From assembly GCA_030789695.1 (NCBI GenBank), contig CM061140.1, forward strand, positions 171,454,319 to 171,518,318: a stretch of 64,000 bases of DNA, given 5' to 3'. The position numbers and the translations under genes are program-made. The notes below the pieces were generated by a model. It saw only the letters and a program-made list of their open reading frames with translations, was not told where the DNA came from and ran no database searches. The DNA comes from Scilla litardierei. Lineage: Eukaryota > Streptophyta > Magnoliopsida > Asparagales > Asparagaceae. Positions 31,711 to 44,344 of the stretch are shown here, one piece after another (the first letter of the stretch is position 1; the number at the start of each line of letters is the position of its first letter).

Positions 31711-32580
31711 GTGTTGGATCTCTTTGACGTGGTAATTATCATAGAAATCATAAATTTTTTATCAAAGAAAATTGTTTCGAAACGGAAGCAGAATTTATTT
31801 GATCAAAACATGCATGGAAGAAAGCAAAAAAGCATACAGGCTGTAACTCCCTGCTCCCCATGATGCCCGGGAAGTACGAACCTATCCCAGGTTCTCCAGA
31901 GCAGTGAGTGTTACGAAGGGATAAAAGAAAAAATACAAAAGAAATCGACAGGCCACTCCGGGCTACTAGGAATAGTACCTGTAGTGCTACACACATACAG
32001 CCAACCAGGACACAAAATAACACAAAGCCACGGAGCAACACTGAACAAACACTGAACCGCTAAAGGTAATCCATGTTATACATTTCAATGTAACCATAGA
32101 CAACATTCGATATAGTACAAGGCAACTCTCACCCAAAGAAATCCCAAAGGTGTAAGTGTCTCACACTTCGCCCTTCACAATCTAACTAACTAGTCTCCTC
32201 GACATTCCAACAAAAAGCTCCAGCTGCTCCTCCATGCTCAGCCTCTACTTCAGACTTCAGACTCCAACTCCAACTCCAACAACCTGGGAAAAACAACGGT
32301 GGGGTACATCAACGCGTGACCTAGTATGAATTCCATACTCCGACCCAAGGCTGACACATACTAATGCAACTAACGAGTGTACCAGTGCTACAAGTGAGAG
32401 TGCTACAACTAAACATGGCATGCATAACAAAAGAAAGCAAACAACAGTGCTGCACCTAGGAAAAAGAGAGCAGAACCATAGCAGAGGGTATAAGGGGAGG
32501 GGTGATGATAGTAACAGTAAATAATAACATGTACGACTAAGGCGTTAAAAATGGTCAGTCAATCAATTTCATACAATGTT
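31711..32580 (-). mobile_element. Possible gypsy LTR or 3' UTR fragment
   Basis: Read on the minus strand, the segment ends AGAGATCCAACA at 31711, a typical LTR terminus. Upstream it contains CGTTGATGTACCCCACCG and other phrases like the 3' non-coding part of Tekay-type gypsy elements. No second LTR, primer site or coding domain was found, and the right boundary is a guess. A 97-codon minus-strand frame inside has no recognised homology. Confidence 0.3.
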
Positions 32581-35065
32581 AGCTTTTGGAATCCTAATAT
32601 CGAATACGACATATGGGACTGGACTGTAGAGGAATGATGCCCTCGAGGCTATTTATCTATGTGTGAATAGCAAAACATCTTGTTCGAAATAACAGTAAGA
32701 TATTTGGTAATAATTCATCTAAGTTATAATGTAGTTTACATTAGAAATTAACTTAGGTAAAGTACTGAGACTTTATGCAAGGTCAAACATGTATCGCGAT
32801 GAGTATCTCAATCATGGAGAAATGTTTGACCATCTGTAGCATAAGTTTAAAATGGTTCGTGGTCGTAGATGTTTCGAGACAAGGATATCGAAACATCGGA
32901 TAGACCATTGTGTCTTAGTTTTCACCGTTTAGCGGTGGCGATGATCTCATGATCGTTCGACTTGGCGAAGTCGAAGATGAGACACATGTGCTAATTAGAG
33001 AATGAGTTCACTGAACGATCCACAAGAGTTATCATATGGTTACATTGACCAATCTGTCAATGATAACTCTTAGTGATGATAGGCAAGTTGGTCTTTTGAC
33101 TTGAGGTCAATTTACGAACCTGTGCGTGAACAGTGTCACTTAGATCACTGACCTAGCTTCGAGGCTTGGCCTGTCGAAAGGTCTTTGATTGGGTATCACT
33201 TGAAGCGTACAAGAAGAGTAATGACCAAGAGAGGATTCGTCTCTCCCGATCAATAAGAGTTAGTGTCGTAGAGTTAGTTTGGTCTTTAGTAAAATCTCTG
33301 CGCACAGTATGTTGGAAGAAGTCCAACATTAGTTGACTAAAGATTGATAGAAACTAACCGGAGTCAAGTTATTGGGGTTGATAGTTTGACCATACCCTAG
33401 ACTTGATCTACACGACATAGTTAAGACGAAGAGACTATAACTGCGGAACTCATCACGGAAACAGTCAGGGTGGTCCCGACAATACTCATGTCAATGAGTC
33501 AACCACATAATGACGATTCCTGAAGTATGGACGGCAACCACTGCTCGTGGTCACTGCCATATAAGGCTTCGAGCCCAACCTGTTGTAAGGGTCAGGCTGT
33601 ATGGTCTCACGCAGAGTGTGACCTTCGTCTAGTAATAGGTAGAAATTAGTTAGGGAGAATAATTTGCATTTGATGCAAAGGAAGAGAAAATTGTATATTG
33701 ATGCAAGTGACAATTTAAGCTTAGATATGGACTAATTTGCATATGATGCAAAATGAGATTAAAAGTGTCTTAAATTGTTTAAGACAATATTTAATGATTT
33801 AAACGCAAGAAAAAGTTCACTGGTAAGACGGGAATGTCCCGGTCTAAACCCAGGTTCGAACGATCGGACGCTAGATGCTCAAGATACGCACATAATAAAG
33901 CCCAAACGAAATATATATTGGGATATTTTGCCCAAGGCCTGGGCAAGCCCAGGGGCTGGCCTGGGCTTGCCCAGCGCCTGGGCAAAAGCCCAGGCCACCT
34001 GGGCTAGCCCAGGCGCGGCCTGGGCTTTTGCCCATGCAGGGCTTGTTTTGGCATGTGCGCGCAGCACATTGTGGTGCCCACTTGTGGGCCCCAGTTCTAG
34101 GGTTTCGAACCCTTGTTGATGCAGAATTTTGACGGCTCGGTTTTAGTCGAAATTCTAGCCTTGGGCTGAACTTTGGGCGATCAATTGGAGGGTCAAATGG
34201 ACTCCGATTGACTCGCCGTTTTTTCATATGCGTTCACCGTTGAACACCCTTCGAATTGATAGGTTGTATCAATCATGAAGCTCAACGGTGAGTGAGTTAA
34301 AATTCACGGAAGTTTGCACTTTGTGAAGGGCAAACTAACTTGATTTACTTAACTCCAATTAATAGTCCCACATCGGTTGTGCGGAAAAGAGGAGAATCCG
34401 CCGCCTATATAAATAGGGGCCTCCCCCTTCCTCCAAACTCGTTCCAAGCTCTAGATCTGAGCGGCTCTCGTAAATGTTGGAGCACGCTCGGATCTAGGCT
34501 TAAATTAATATTCTCAATCTCCCTATATTTCTGCCTTTCTCCTGAGGGCTCTAGCAAAGCTACGAAGGAGTTTGGATTCGGATCCGAAATCTAGGTGAAG
34601 CTTTCACTTGCGTGAAACTTTCTTAAGCGCTTGGTTGGCTCGGCGACACGAGGATTGCTCGCCTCGGGATGCGGAGCGGTTCGAGGAGCGGCTCGGCGTG
34701 GGATGGGGAGCGGCTCGAAAGACTGTGCGGAACATCTCGCCTGCCCCAGGATTGAGATTCCGGGTATGTGTTTTATAAGCATTAGTTTAATTTAATCGCA
34801 GTAGGTTAGATCCTTCTTGTAATGGTCAGATCCATCCCAAGTCGGCATAGATCTTGGCTAAGAGTCTTGTACCTTAGGGCTAAGTTAAATTGTTTAACTG
34901 CATGTTAATTAGATTAACTTGTTTATTCTTCCGCTGCAAGCTTTTTAAGTTTTTATGTCTATGTTCCGCCCGACTTAGGACGTGAATAGAGTTTTTGTGC
35001 CCTAAGGGTCCTAGAAAACTCTTCATGGACCTCTTCCAACTGTGTGGGAGGCAGAAGAGGACTCC
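32581..35065 (+). other. LTR-like non-coding DNA, unassigned; no gene
   Basis: No protein-coding homology. The content suggests retrotransposon LTR/leader DNA: a cluster of GCCCAGG/CCTGGGC palindromic repeats at about 33935-34045, the phrase AGTCCCACATCGGTTGTG followed by TATATAAATA (34406-34415), and a GC-rich stretch with CGGCTCG repeats at about 34640-34725. It abuts the truncated Bianca-like copia at about 35066. Ends and family could not be fixed. Confidence 0.4.
34406..34415 (+). promoter_or_regulatory. TATA box after a TCCCACATCGG motif
   Basis: TATATAAATA lies about 35 bp downstream of TCCCACATCGG, a phrase often seen upstream of the TATA box in plant LTR promoters. Transcription from it is inferred, not shown. 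Confidence 0.45.
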
Positions 35066-37003
35066 CCTTCCCAAAGCTATTGCCACAAATAATTAGGTTG
35101 CGGTCTCATTTCCCCGATAATCATATCAAGAAATTACGTCTTGATACTGCTGGCGAATTCACTTCGCAAGTCTTCGAAGACTATTGTCGGGCAACGAGTA
35201 TTGAAGTTGAATATCCTGTAGCACATGTTCACACCCAGAATGGATTAGCAGAGTCTCTTATAAAGAGACTCCAATGGATTGCACGTCCATTGCTCATGCA
35301 ATCCCAGTTGCCTGTGGATGCTTGGGGGCATGCTATATTGCATGCTGCATCGCTGATTAGGATAAGGCCCTTAGATGGCCATATATTATCCCCGATGCAG
35401 CTAGCATATGGTGCACCCCCAGATATCTCTCATTTGCGAGTGTTTGGTTGTTCGGTTTATGTCCCTATAGTACCACCTCAGAGGACCAAAATGGGTCCTC
35501 AGCGTCGTCTTGGTATATATATTGGGTATGATTCGCCCTCTATTATTAGATACTTGGAACCTCGTACAGAGGATGCATTTAAGGCACGTCTTGATGACTG
35601 TGAATTCGATGAGAAAACCTTTCCAAAACTGGGCACACAGTTTAAAGAAGGCTGACACTTCTGAGACCATTTCTTGGGACAATAAGTCTTTGTCTCTTTA
35701 TGGTGCGCGTACTAATCTGTGTGAAGATGAGATTCTGAAGATCCTCCACATTCAGAACACAATACACCTTCTACCGGATAAATTTACGGACAACCAGAAG
35801 ATTGTTCGTTCACACGTCCCTGCTGCCAACACGCCAGCTAGGCTTGACATCCCCAAAGATGGATGCAATCCACCTACAGCAGAATTGGCTGTACCTCAAT
35901 TGAAAAGAGGACGCCCGCCAGGTTCAAAAGATAAAGTTCCTCGAAAGAGGAAGATTCCTGGTGATAATAAGATGATCCCTCCACAGAATGCAGAGCTCAG
36001 ACCAGCAACCTCTCCTCTCCTTATTTCCCCTGCAGAGGAAACACTAGAAGAAACATCATTAAATTACGTACGTATTGGAGAGGTACTGTACAGAAATAGC
36101 ACAGTCGTCGACGACGATTTTGCGTTCTCTATTGCCGTTCACGTCGCTGAATACGATGATGACGTCGAACCACGATCTCTAGCGGAATGTAAACGTAGAG
36201 ATGATTGGCCAAAGTGGGACGAGGCAATAAAAGTAGATCTGGACTCACTTTTGAAACGCAAAGTCTTTGGAACAGTAGTCCAAACACCTGTATGTGTTAA
36301 ACCTGTGGGATACAAGTGGGTCTTCATCAGAAAAAGAAATGAAGAAAATGTGATCGTACGCTACAAGGCACGCCTTGTAGCACATGGATTTTCCCAAAGA
36401 CAGGGGATTGATTATGAAGATACATATTCCCCGGTCATGGATGCGATCACTTTCCAATTCTTGCTTAGCCTATCATCTCTGGAAAGCCTAGAAATGCAGC
36501 TCATGAATGTTGTGTCTGCATATCTATATGGTGATATAGATAAAGAAATCTATATGAGACTTTCAGATGGGTTTAATTTACCCTCAGAGATGAAAGAGAG
36601 ACCTCGGGACGTCTTCTCGGTACGGCTTCAAAGATCATTATATGGTCTAAAGCAATCAGGAAAGATGTGGTATAACAGACTAAGCGTTTTTCTTGCACAA
36701 CAAGGATTCACAAACAAAGAAGTCTGCCCGTGTATCTTTATCAAAAGAACGGGAACATGATTTGTGATCGTCGCAGTATATGTTGACGACTTAAATCTCA
36801 TAGGATCTCCAGCAGAGATCAATGAGATATCTGAAAGCCTAAAGCATACCTTCGAAATGAAAGACCTAGGCAAAATGAGGTATTGTCTTGGCTTACAGAT
36901 TGAACACTTACGAGGTGGAATCCTCTTACACCAATCAAATTATACAAGGAAACTTTTAAACAAGTTTAGAATGGAACAATGCCATCCTTTAAGTACTCAT
37001 ATG
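35066..37003 (+). mobile_element. pol: Bianca-like copia, 5'-truncated, left part (integrase to RT)
   Basis: The fragment begins inside the integrase core: FPKLLPQIIRLRSHFPDN, then LDTAGEFTSQVFEDYC and HTQNGLAESLIKRLQ. A frame change near 35650 leads into a 35652-36760 frame with VCVKPVGYKWVFIRKRN, YKARLVAHGFSQRQGIDYED and LYGLKQSGKMWYN. After a TGA at 36758-36760 it continues with VAVYVDDLNLIGSP, the RT active-site region, up to the insertion point. The 5' LTR, gag and protease are missing. The element resumes at 44345 after a nested insertion. It is the same family as the copy at 57927-64000. Confidence 0.88.
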
Positions 37004-38698
37004 TGATGGAAATTGAATTCCACCCCCAAGTAATTTTGATGATGAGCACACCAAATGAATGCTTAGTGTACTAACTACACTACACTTTAAGTATACAGAT
37101 TTCGTGAAGCTCTACTAATACTCCAAGAAGCACGCATCAATACTCCACGACAAAGACGAACATGACTAAACTCAAGTGATGAAGCTCAAGCTCAAACAAA
37201 ACAAGAAGCTCAAAGAGAAGCTCATCAAAGCATCATCAAGGTGACATAACTGCCGAAGACATGTTCAGAGTCTAGTGTGAGTGTGTTGTGTCTTTTAGGA
37301 TATTTGTCAAAGCCATATCAAATAGACAACACACACACACAAATGATTTCGAAACAATTTTTAACTATCTTCAAAAATAGTTTTTAAAGAGCTTTTCTAG
37401 TCACTTCATAATTCTCGTAGTGAAACTCCACGCACCCTGGAGTTAACTACTCTTTTGACTAGAACAACAGGAAAAACTCCTCTGGGAGTCGACTACCAAA
37501 AGTAGGGAGTCGACTACTTGTCAGGGACGAAAATTTCCTAGACTCCTCTGGGAGTCGACTACCTATAGAGGGAGTCGATTACCTGCTGGAAATTTTCAGA
37601 CGTTTTGAATTTGAATTTTAAAATCTTTTGAGCAATTTACTCCGAAATTTTTGGGACAAAAATCAAACGAAATTTGAAATTCAAATCTCAGTTTTTCCCT
37701 ATAAATAGAGCTTGATTCTTTTGTGAAAAATACAACATTGAAAAATCAAAATTCGTAAAAGCTCTCGTGAATCAAAGCTCTCTAATTTTTCTCTCTAGCC
37801 AATTTTAATTTCAGTTTTTGATCTTGCAATATTTTCCCAATTCTTTTGAAGATCATATTATTATTTTATTGGCTAAATTGTTTTTCAAAATCCTCTCTAT
37901 TATTTCTCTTTAATTTTATTTGAAGGATTTTTGAAAAAGCTCTAGATCACAAAGAACTTATCTCGTATCTTTGTGTGATCTAGACTATCATTCTATTAAG
38001 CCACTACACAATTGTCTATCTTTTGATTGGCTATAGAATCGGGTGTATTTTCAATCTCAATCATTTATTGTAGAGTATTGAACAAATCTCTTATTGTGTT
38101 AATTGTTAGAACACTAGACAAGTCTAGTTGTTGCCAGTTGGAAAGTCCTCGGTTTGTGAGGCAAGGGTAAAACCCTAGACAAGTCTAGGTGTTGCGTTCG
38201 GAAATCCTGGTCAAGGCTAGGTCGTTGGAAATCCTAACAAGTGAAGTTAGGTGCTTGTATTTGCCAAGGCAGATAGTGGAAATCTCGTACCGGATTGGTC
38301 GGGGACTGGACGTACCCAGGGTTGTGGGGAACCAGGATAAAAATCCTTGTCTTTGCGTTTGCATTTTCTGTGTTTGATTATCTTTACATTATTTACAGCA
38401 AAGATCAATTTTATCTATATACGCTGAAATTCATATTTATAATCTTATTTGTCCTAACATATTCTCTGGGAGTCGACTACTGCTCATAAGGAGTCGACTA
38501 CCTGCTGTGAAATTTCGCTGTGCATTTTTAATTATATTGTTGATTAAGAACCAAGCGTAGATCACTCTACTTGGTTTCTTAGGCAACGTTAGAAGGAATT
38601 TATTTGTGTTAATATCGTTGAGCGAAAAAGTTTTAGTATTTGATCAACACTATTCAACCCCCCCTTCTAGTGTTGCTTGCCATCCACAGGATCCAACA
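37004..38698 (+). repeat. 5' LTR of the SIRE-like element
   Basis: 1695 bp, beginning TGATGGAAATTG and ending GGATCCAACA. Four GGGAGTCGACTACC-type palindromic sites lie at about 37484-37583, 110-215 bp upstream of the TATA box TATAAATA (37700-37707), and two more at about 38466-38507. I count roughly a dozen base differences from the 3' LTR. Confidence 0.92.
37700..37707 (+). promoter_or_regulatory. TATA box of the SIRE-like 5' LTR
   Basis: TATAAATA is preceded by a T/C-rich run, and the same site occurs at 43347-43354 in the 3' LTR. It divides the LTR into a U3 part containing the first palindrome cluster and a transcribed part containing the second. Confidence 0.65.
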
Positions 38699-38727
38699 CT
38701 TGGTATCGGAGCAAGGTTACAATAGTG

Positions 38728-40364
38728 ATGGCGTCAACATCCCTTCACTCCGAAGGACTGAACACCATGCGACCACCTCTATTCAACGGAACCAACTACG
38801 CCAGCTGGAAGATCCGAATGAAGACTCACATATAGTCATTGGATATTGAAGCATGGACTATCACCAAAGTCCCGTACATCGCACCCAACGACGTTGAGTT
38901 TGGAAAATGGTCTATCGATGACAAGAAGAGAGCTAATCTCAATGCAAAGCAATGAATGCCTTGTTTTGCGCTGTTACAGGAAATGAGTTCAATCGAGTTT
39001 CCCAATGTGAGACAACACATCAAATTTGGCATACTCTTCAGGTAAGTCACGAAGGTACAGAAAAAGTAAAAGAATCTCGTATAAATGTATTACATTCAAA
39101 ATTCGAAACTTTTAAAATGGAAGAAGGAGAGAGTATCACCGATGTGAATACTCGTTTTACTAACATTACAAATGAGCTTGCAGGACTAGGAAAGAAACTT
39201 TCCGAGTATGAACATGTAATGAAGATACTAAGATCACTCCGACCCGAATGGAAGGGAAAGACCACGGCCATTCGAGAAGCTCACAATGTAAAGGACCTCA
39301 CCATCTAAGAACTGATGGGAAATCTCATGGCATATGAGATCGAGCTTGAAGAAGACAAGAAAATCAAAGAAAAACCAAAGAAGAAAAATCTTGCATTCAA
39401 AGCTCAAGAAGAAGACTCCGACTACACGGACAAAGAAGATCACATCGCGTTCATTTCAAAGAACTTTAAAGAGTTCATCACAAGTAAGTATGGAAAACGA
39501 TCTTTTAGACCCACTAACGGTATTATTTGTTTTGGTTGCAATAAACCAGGGCATGTCAAGAGAGATTGTCCATTGGAAAGAAACAATCGTGATTCCAGAG
39601 ATCGTGGGAAGAACAAAGAGAATAATGAAAGACGAACCAATACAAGAAACAAGTTTCGACGACCAAAGAAAGAAGCCTATGCAGCCTTCGATCAGAGCGA
39701 CGATTCTTCATCCGACGAATCCTTAGACGAAGATAATGATGAAAGAAGAGAGACGGCACATATGTGTTTCATGGCATCTACATCCTCCAAGGTAAGCTCG
39801 CATCATGAATCATCTAGCGACAATGAGTCATCGTCAAGCGATGATGAAGACTTGGACTATAGGGGAGCATATAAAGAGCTATGCAAAATGCATGAAAAGC
39901 TCATTAAAGAACATAGAAAAACACTTAGAATTGCTAAAAGAGAGACTAAGGAAAAAGAAGAAGTCATTAAAGAAAATAGTCTTCTTAAAGAGAAAAATGA
40001 TTTTTTACAAAAGGATATTTTGCTAGTAAATGAAAAGGTTGAAAGTCTGAATAATCTTCTCGTATCCGTCAAAGATAAATACGACGCTACGATGAAAATT
40101 ATTGAGAATTTCAATAAAGGAAAAGGGAAGCTAGATAATATAATAGATAATCAAAAAGCTTCATCTAGCAAAACCGGACTTGGCTATGATTCACATCATA
40201 CCAAGAAACGTGTTAAGCACACTAGGATGCATCATGCTAACGATAATGTTTTAAGCATCTGGGTACCAAAGAGATTATCTGATCAGCAAAAAGAAAGGTA
40301 CGCTACTAACTTTGTTCAACAGATTCACTGTAACAAAAACTATAAATATATTGTTCATGAATGA
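38728..40364 (+). pseudogene. gag: gag of the SIRE-like element, broken
   Basis: It begins at ATG 38728 as MASTSLHSEGLNTMRPPLFN and continues GTNYASWKIRMKTH to a stop at 38833. A frame change near 38950 leads to 38952-39308 (ALFCAVTGNEFNRV, then ITDVNTRFTNITNELAGLGK). After a stop it continues in 39315-40364, with zinc knuckle CFGCNKPGHVKRDC at residues 72-85 of that frame, an acidic Ser-rich stretch, a Lys/Glu coiled coil, and SIWVPK near the end. This order is that of SIRE/Maximus Gag. Where protease should follow, only non-coding DNA is found. Confidence 0.87.
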
Positions 40365-41096
40365 ACTAAACCATATTGGGTTTGGTTTCCTAAAGACTAA
40401 CTCCTCGGACTCAAAACCAAAGAGTACCATAAAACGCTTATCTTTCAGGTGCTCTAAAAAGGTGGAAAACAATGAAGAAAATTCAGGAAGTCAAACGGCT
40501 GAATCGGAACAAATGCTTTTTTTATATATTTATATAATTATTTAAATGAGTTGAAATAAGTTAAATTTGTATGTATGATTGTGTTTTATTGATTAAAATA
40601 TTTTTTAAAAGAGCTCGTTCAACCTGGACCAAACCTTCTCCGGGATGAGAAAACGACTCAACCCAGCAAGGAGTCGACTACCTACAGGAGGGAGTCGACT
40701 ACCAGTGCGTAAAATTCTGGGTTGCCTCTTTTTTGAATATCTCCTATTGTGTTCTATTTGAGGGAATGGGTTAAGATCCGTTAAGATAACTTACCCACTA
40801 ATACCTAAAACCCATCCTAGCCACCCAAATCTAGATCTAATGGCTCTTACTTCTCCTCATCTCTTCACCTCTTCAAACAAAACCCCAAGAAAACCCTAGA
40901 GGTAGCCGACTACCTCCTTTTCCCCTCTCCTCTCTTGTGTTTTTCATCTTGGAGCTTGGACTTTTGGAGCATTTTTTTATCTTCCTTCAAATTTACCCAA
41001 GGTAAATTTTTTTTTACTTCCATGAACTTTATTATTTCATTTCTCTTGGTTGTCTAGTAGTGTAAAAATATATTTTTGTTGTTTTACTCTATCTAG
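40365..41096 (+). other. Non-coding spacer where pol is expected
   Basis: About 730 bp of AT-rich sequence joins gag to the third ORF. It holds two more GGAGTCGACTACC sites at about 40672-40705 and an imperfect one, GGTAGCCGACTACCTCC, at about 40902-40918. These are the same motif as in the LTRs. No pol remnant is visible, so the loss of pol is complete. Confidence 0.75.
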
Positions 41097-42326
41097 ATGC
41101 CTTTCAAAGGAGCTTTCCCTAAGAAGAGAAAAATTGCTATTGCTAATGTTGATTCTGAGAAAGAAATCATCCTACCCTATCTCTTCAAATCAACTACCTA
41201 TGAACATTTTGTTAAAGTTTCTAAGAAACCAATCTTGCATGAAAGATTTGTCAAACATAATGATGTTATCAATTACGGTATTGACAGTCTGCTAGATTTC
41301 CAAAACTTAGCAAATTTGTTCTCCTCTGAAAATGTGTATCTGTGTTATCCTAGGCTTGTTCATCTCTTTTATGCAAACATGGATTATGATCTCGTGAAAA
41401 GTCGTTTCATTACTAAGGTTCTGGATACCAAACTTGCAATAACTGTAAAATCCCTAGGTGAAGCTCTAGGAATCCCATACTCCGGTATGATCCTTGACAA
41501 AATTGAGATGACTGACGAGAATACCCTAGAGAGAATGTACCTGCCTGGTAAACACTTTCAGACTAAACTTCATTGTAGCCATCTTCGCTATCCAGCAAGA
41601 ATCTTAGCTAATATTCTGTCGTATAACATAACTTAAAAATCTGGGAGTCATGCTATCCTTTCTGAAAAACAAGCCAAATGCATCTATGCCATTCTTGGTA
41701 ACATTCGTGTGAATTGGGCCAAAGTCATCATGGATTCCATCCTACTTTCAGCTTCATCTGACAGACCTTCCTCCACTCTTTCTCATGGGCACTATCTGAC
41801 CATTCTATTCATTAGCTTTAATGTGCCTTTGGATCATGAAACAACCATTCTAGAACCTGCCTGTGTCTTTGATGTTCATGCTCTTGGGAGAATGAATCTC
41901 CATCATGACCTTGATGAGAATGTCCCTGAAGAGCAAATCGCTACCGAAGGAGGATCATCATCCTCAAGGCGATGTAAGAAGGTTGTTATTTCAGATTCAG
42001 AAAGTGAAGAAGAAGAAAAAGAAAGCGGCGAGGAAGAAGAAGAAGTTCATGCTTACATTCTTGAACTTCAGGAGATGCTCCTGAAAAAGATTGGAAAATT
42101 GAAGATCTCACAGGAGAAAGGATTTGAAGATCTCAATCAAAAGGTGGACGACCTCAAGGAGATCGTCGTGAAAAGCAACAAGATGACTGAGGAGACGCTT
42201 GTTATGATCCTTGAAGAGATCAAGGAACTGAAAAAGAACAGCGGTCATCCTCAGCCTCATGAACTTCTCTTTCAAAACAATGGTTCTCTTTTCAAAAACA
42301 ATGTTCTTTTAAACTATGGTTTGTAA
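41097..42326 (+). pseudogene. Third ORF of the SIRE-like element (env-like position), one stop
   Basis: A single frame of 410 codons interrupted by one TAA at 41634-41636. The N-terminal part reads LHERFVKHNDVINYGID, with LCYPRLVHLFYANMDYD and ALGIPYSG. The C-terminal part after the stop is acidic (a Glu-rich stretch) with a Lys/Glu coiled coil. The first part resembles the putative plant transposon protein domain that occurs downstream of pol in some SIRE/Maximus copies. The position matches the so-called env-like ORF. I see no clear signal peptide or membrane segment, so an envelope role is not supported by this sequence. Confidence 0.65.
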
Positions 42327-42652
42327 TAACTCTTATTGTGTGATGCTAGCTACTATGAAGTTATCTACTATGCCAAACTTAGTTGTTCTATGAACTAACA
42401 TCTCCATTGCAGGCATATGGAATTGAATTCCTCTTATTTTTAATGATCCGTAGAAATTACTGTTTTATTTTTTGTTGATGACAAGGGGGAGAAAAATATA
42501 TAATGCAAAAATGTGAATTGTATTTCTAATAGCTTCGATGCAGGGGGAGAACCGCATCAAAGCAGGGGGAGTAAGTACACTTGAAATATTATTCATATTC
42601 ATGTCTTGCTTCAAATTTTGCATTTGGGTGTCATCATCAAAAATGGGGAGAG

Positions 42653-44344
42653 TGATGGAAATTGAATTCCACCCCCAAGTAATTTTGATGATGAGCACAC
42701 CAAATGAATGCTTAGTGTACTAACTACACTACACTTTAAGTATACAGATTTCGTGAAGCTCTACTAATACTCCAAGAAGCACGCATCAATACTCCACGAC
42801 AAAGACGAACATGACTAAACTCAAGTGATGAAGCTCAAGCTCAAACAAAACAAGAAGCTCAAAGAGAAGCTCATCAAAGCATCATCAAGTTGACTTAACT
42901 GCCGAAGACATGTTCAGAGTCTAGTGTGAGTGTGTCGTGTCTTTTAGGATATTTGTCAAAGCCATATCAAATAGACAACACACACACAAATGATTTCGAA
43001 ACAATTTTTAACTATCTTCAAAAATAGTTTTTAAAGAGCTTTTCTAGTCACTTCATAATTCTCGTAGTGAAACTCCACGCACCCTGGAGTTAACTACTCT
43101 TTTGACTAGAACAACAGGAAAAACTCCTCTGGGAGTCGACTACCAAAAGTAGGGAGTCGACTACTTGTCAGGGACGAAAATTTCCAAGACTCCTCTGGGA
43201 GTCGACTACCTATAGAGGGAGTCGACTACCTGCTGGAAATTTTCAGACGTTTTGAATTTGAATTTTAAAATCTTTTGAGCAATTTACTCCGAAATTTTTG
43301 GGACAAAAGTCAAACGAAATTTGAAATTCAAATCTCAGTTTTTCCCTATAAATAGAGCTTGATTCTTTTGTGAAAAATACAACATTGAAAAATCAAAATT
43401 CGTAAAAGCTCTCGTGAATCAAAGCTCTCTAATTTTTCTCTCTAGCCAATTTTAATTTCAGTTTTTGATCTTGCAATATTTTCCCAATTCTTTTGAAGAT
43501 CATATTATTATTTTATTGGCTAAATTGTTTTTCAAAATCCTCTCTATTATTTCTCTTTAATTTTATTTGAAGGATTTTTGAAAAAGCTCTAGATCACAAA
43601 GAACTTATCTCGTATCTTTGTGTGATCTAGACTATCATTCTATTAAGCCACTACACAATTGTCTATCTTTTGATTGGCTATAGAATCGGGTGTATTTTCA
43701 ATCTCAATCATTTATTGTAGAGTATTGAACAAATCTCTTATTGTGTTAATTGTTGGAACACTAGACAAGTCTAGTTGTTGCCAGTTGGAAAGTCCTCGGT
43801 TTGTGAGGCAAGGGTAAAACCCTAGACAAGTCTAGGTGTTGCGTTCGGAAATCCTGGTCAAGGCTAGGTCGTTGGAAATCCTAACAAGTGAAGTTAGGTG
43901 CTTGTATTTGCCAATGCAGATAGTGGAAATCTCGTACCGGATTGGTCGGGGACTGGACGTACCCAGGGTTGTGGGGAACCAGGATAAAAATCCTTGTCTT
44001 TGCGTTTGCATTTTCTGTGTTTGATTATCTTTACATTATTTACATCAACGATCAATTTTATCTATATACGCTGAAATTCATATTTATAATCTTATTTGTC
44101 CTAACATATTCTCTGGGAGTCGACTACTGCTCATAAGGAGTCGACTACCTGCTGTGAAATTTCGCTGTGCATTTTTAATTATATTGTTGATTAAGGACCA
44201 AGCGTAGATCACTCTACTTGGTTTCTTAGGCAACGTTAGAAGGAATTTATTTGTGTTAATATCGTTGAGCGAAAAAGTTTTAGTATTTGATCAACACTAT
44301 TCAACCCCCCTTCTAGTGTTGCTTGACATCCACAGGATCCAACA
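42653..44344 (+). repeat. 3' LTR of the SIRE-like element
   Basis: 1692 bp, the same start and end as the 5' LTR, preceded by a purine-rich tract. Differences from the 5' copy include a shorter CA run (about 42978), a few substitutions in the GTCGAC region (for example GATTAC against GACTAC), and one C fewer near 44305. Confidence 0.92.

Larger units (their letters stand above)
37004..44344 (+). mobile_element. SIRE/Maximus-like element lacking pol
   Basis: A 7.3-kb element nested in the Bianca-like copia. It has long LTRs (37004-38698 and 42653-44344, about 99% identical by eye), a primer site TGGTATCGGAGC (38701-38712), a gag-like region, a third ORF at 41097-42326, and a polypurine tract (AAAATGGGGAGAG) before the 3' LTR. 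No protease, integrase or RT sequence is present between gag and the third ORF. The target site reads atatg on the left (36999-37003) and ctatg on the right (44345-44349), a 4/5 match. The low LTR divergence implies a recent insertion, which must have used enzymes from another element. Confidence 0.9.

Noticed and set aside
33820..33875. tRNA- or SINE-like B-box, GGTTCGAAC, in CCCAGGTTCGAACGATCGG
   Set aside because: The B-box is incomplete, there is no A-box, no cloverleaf and no A-tail. Treated as chance or a very old remnant.
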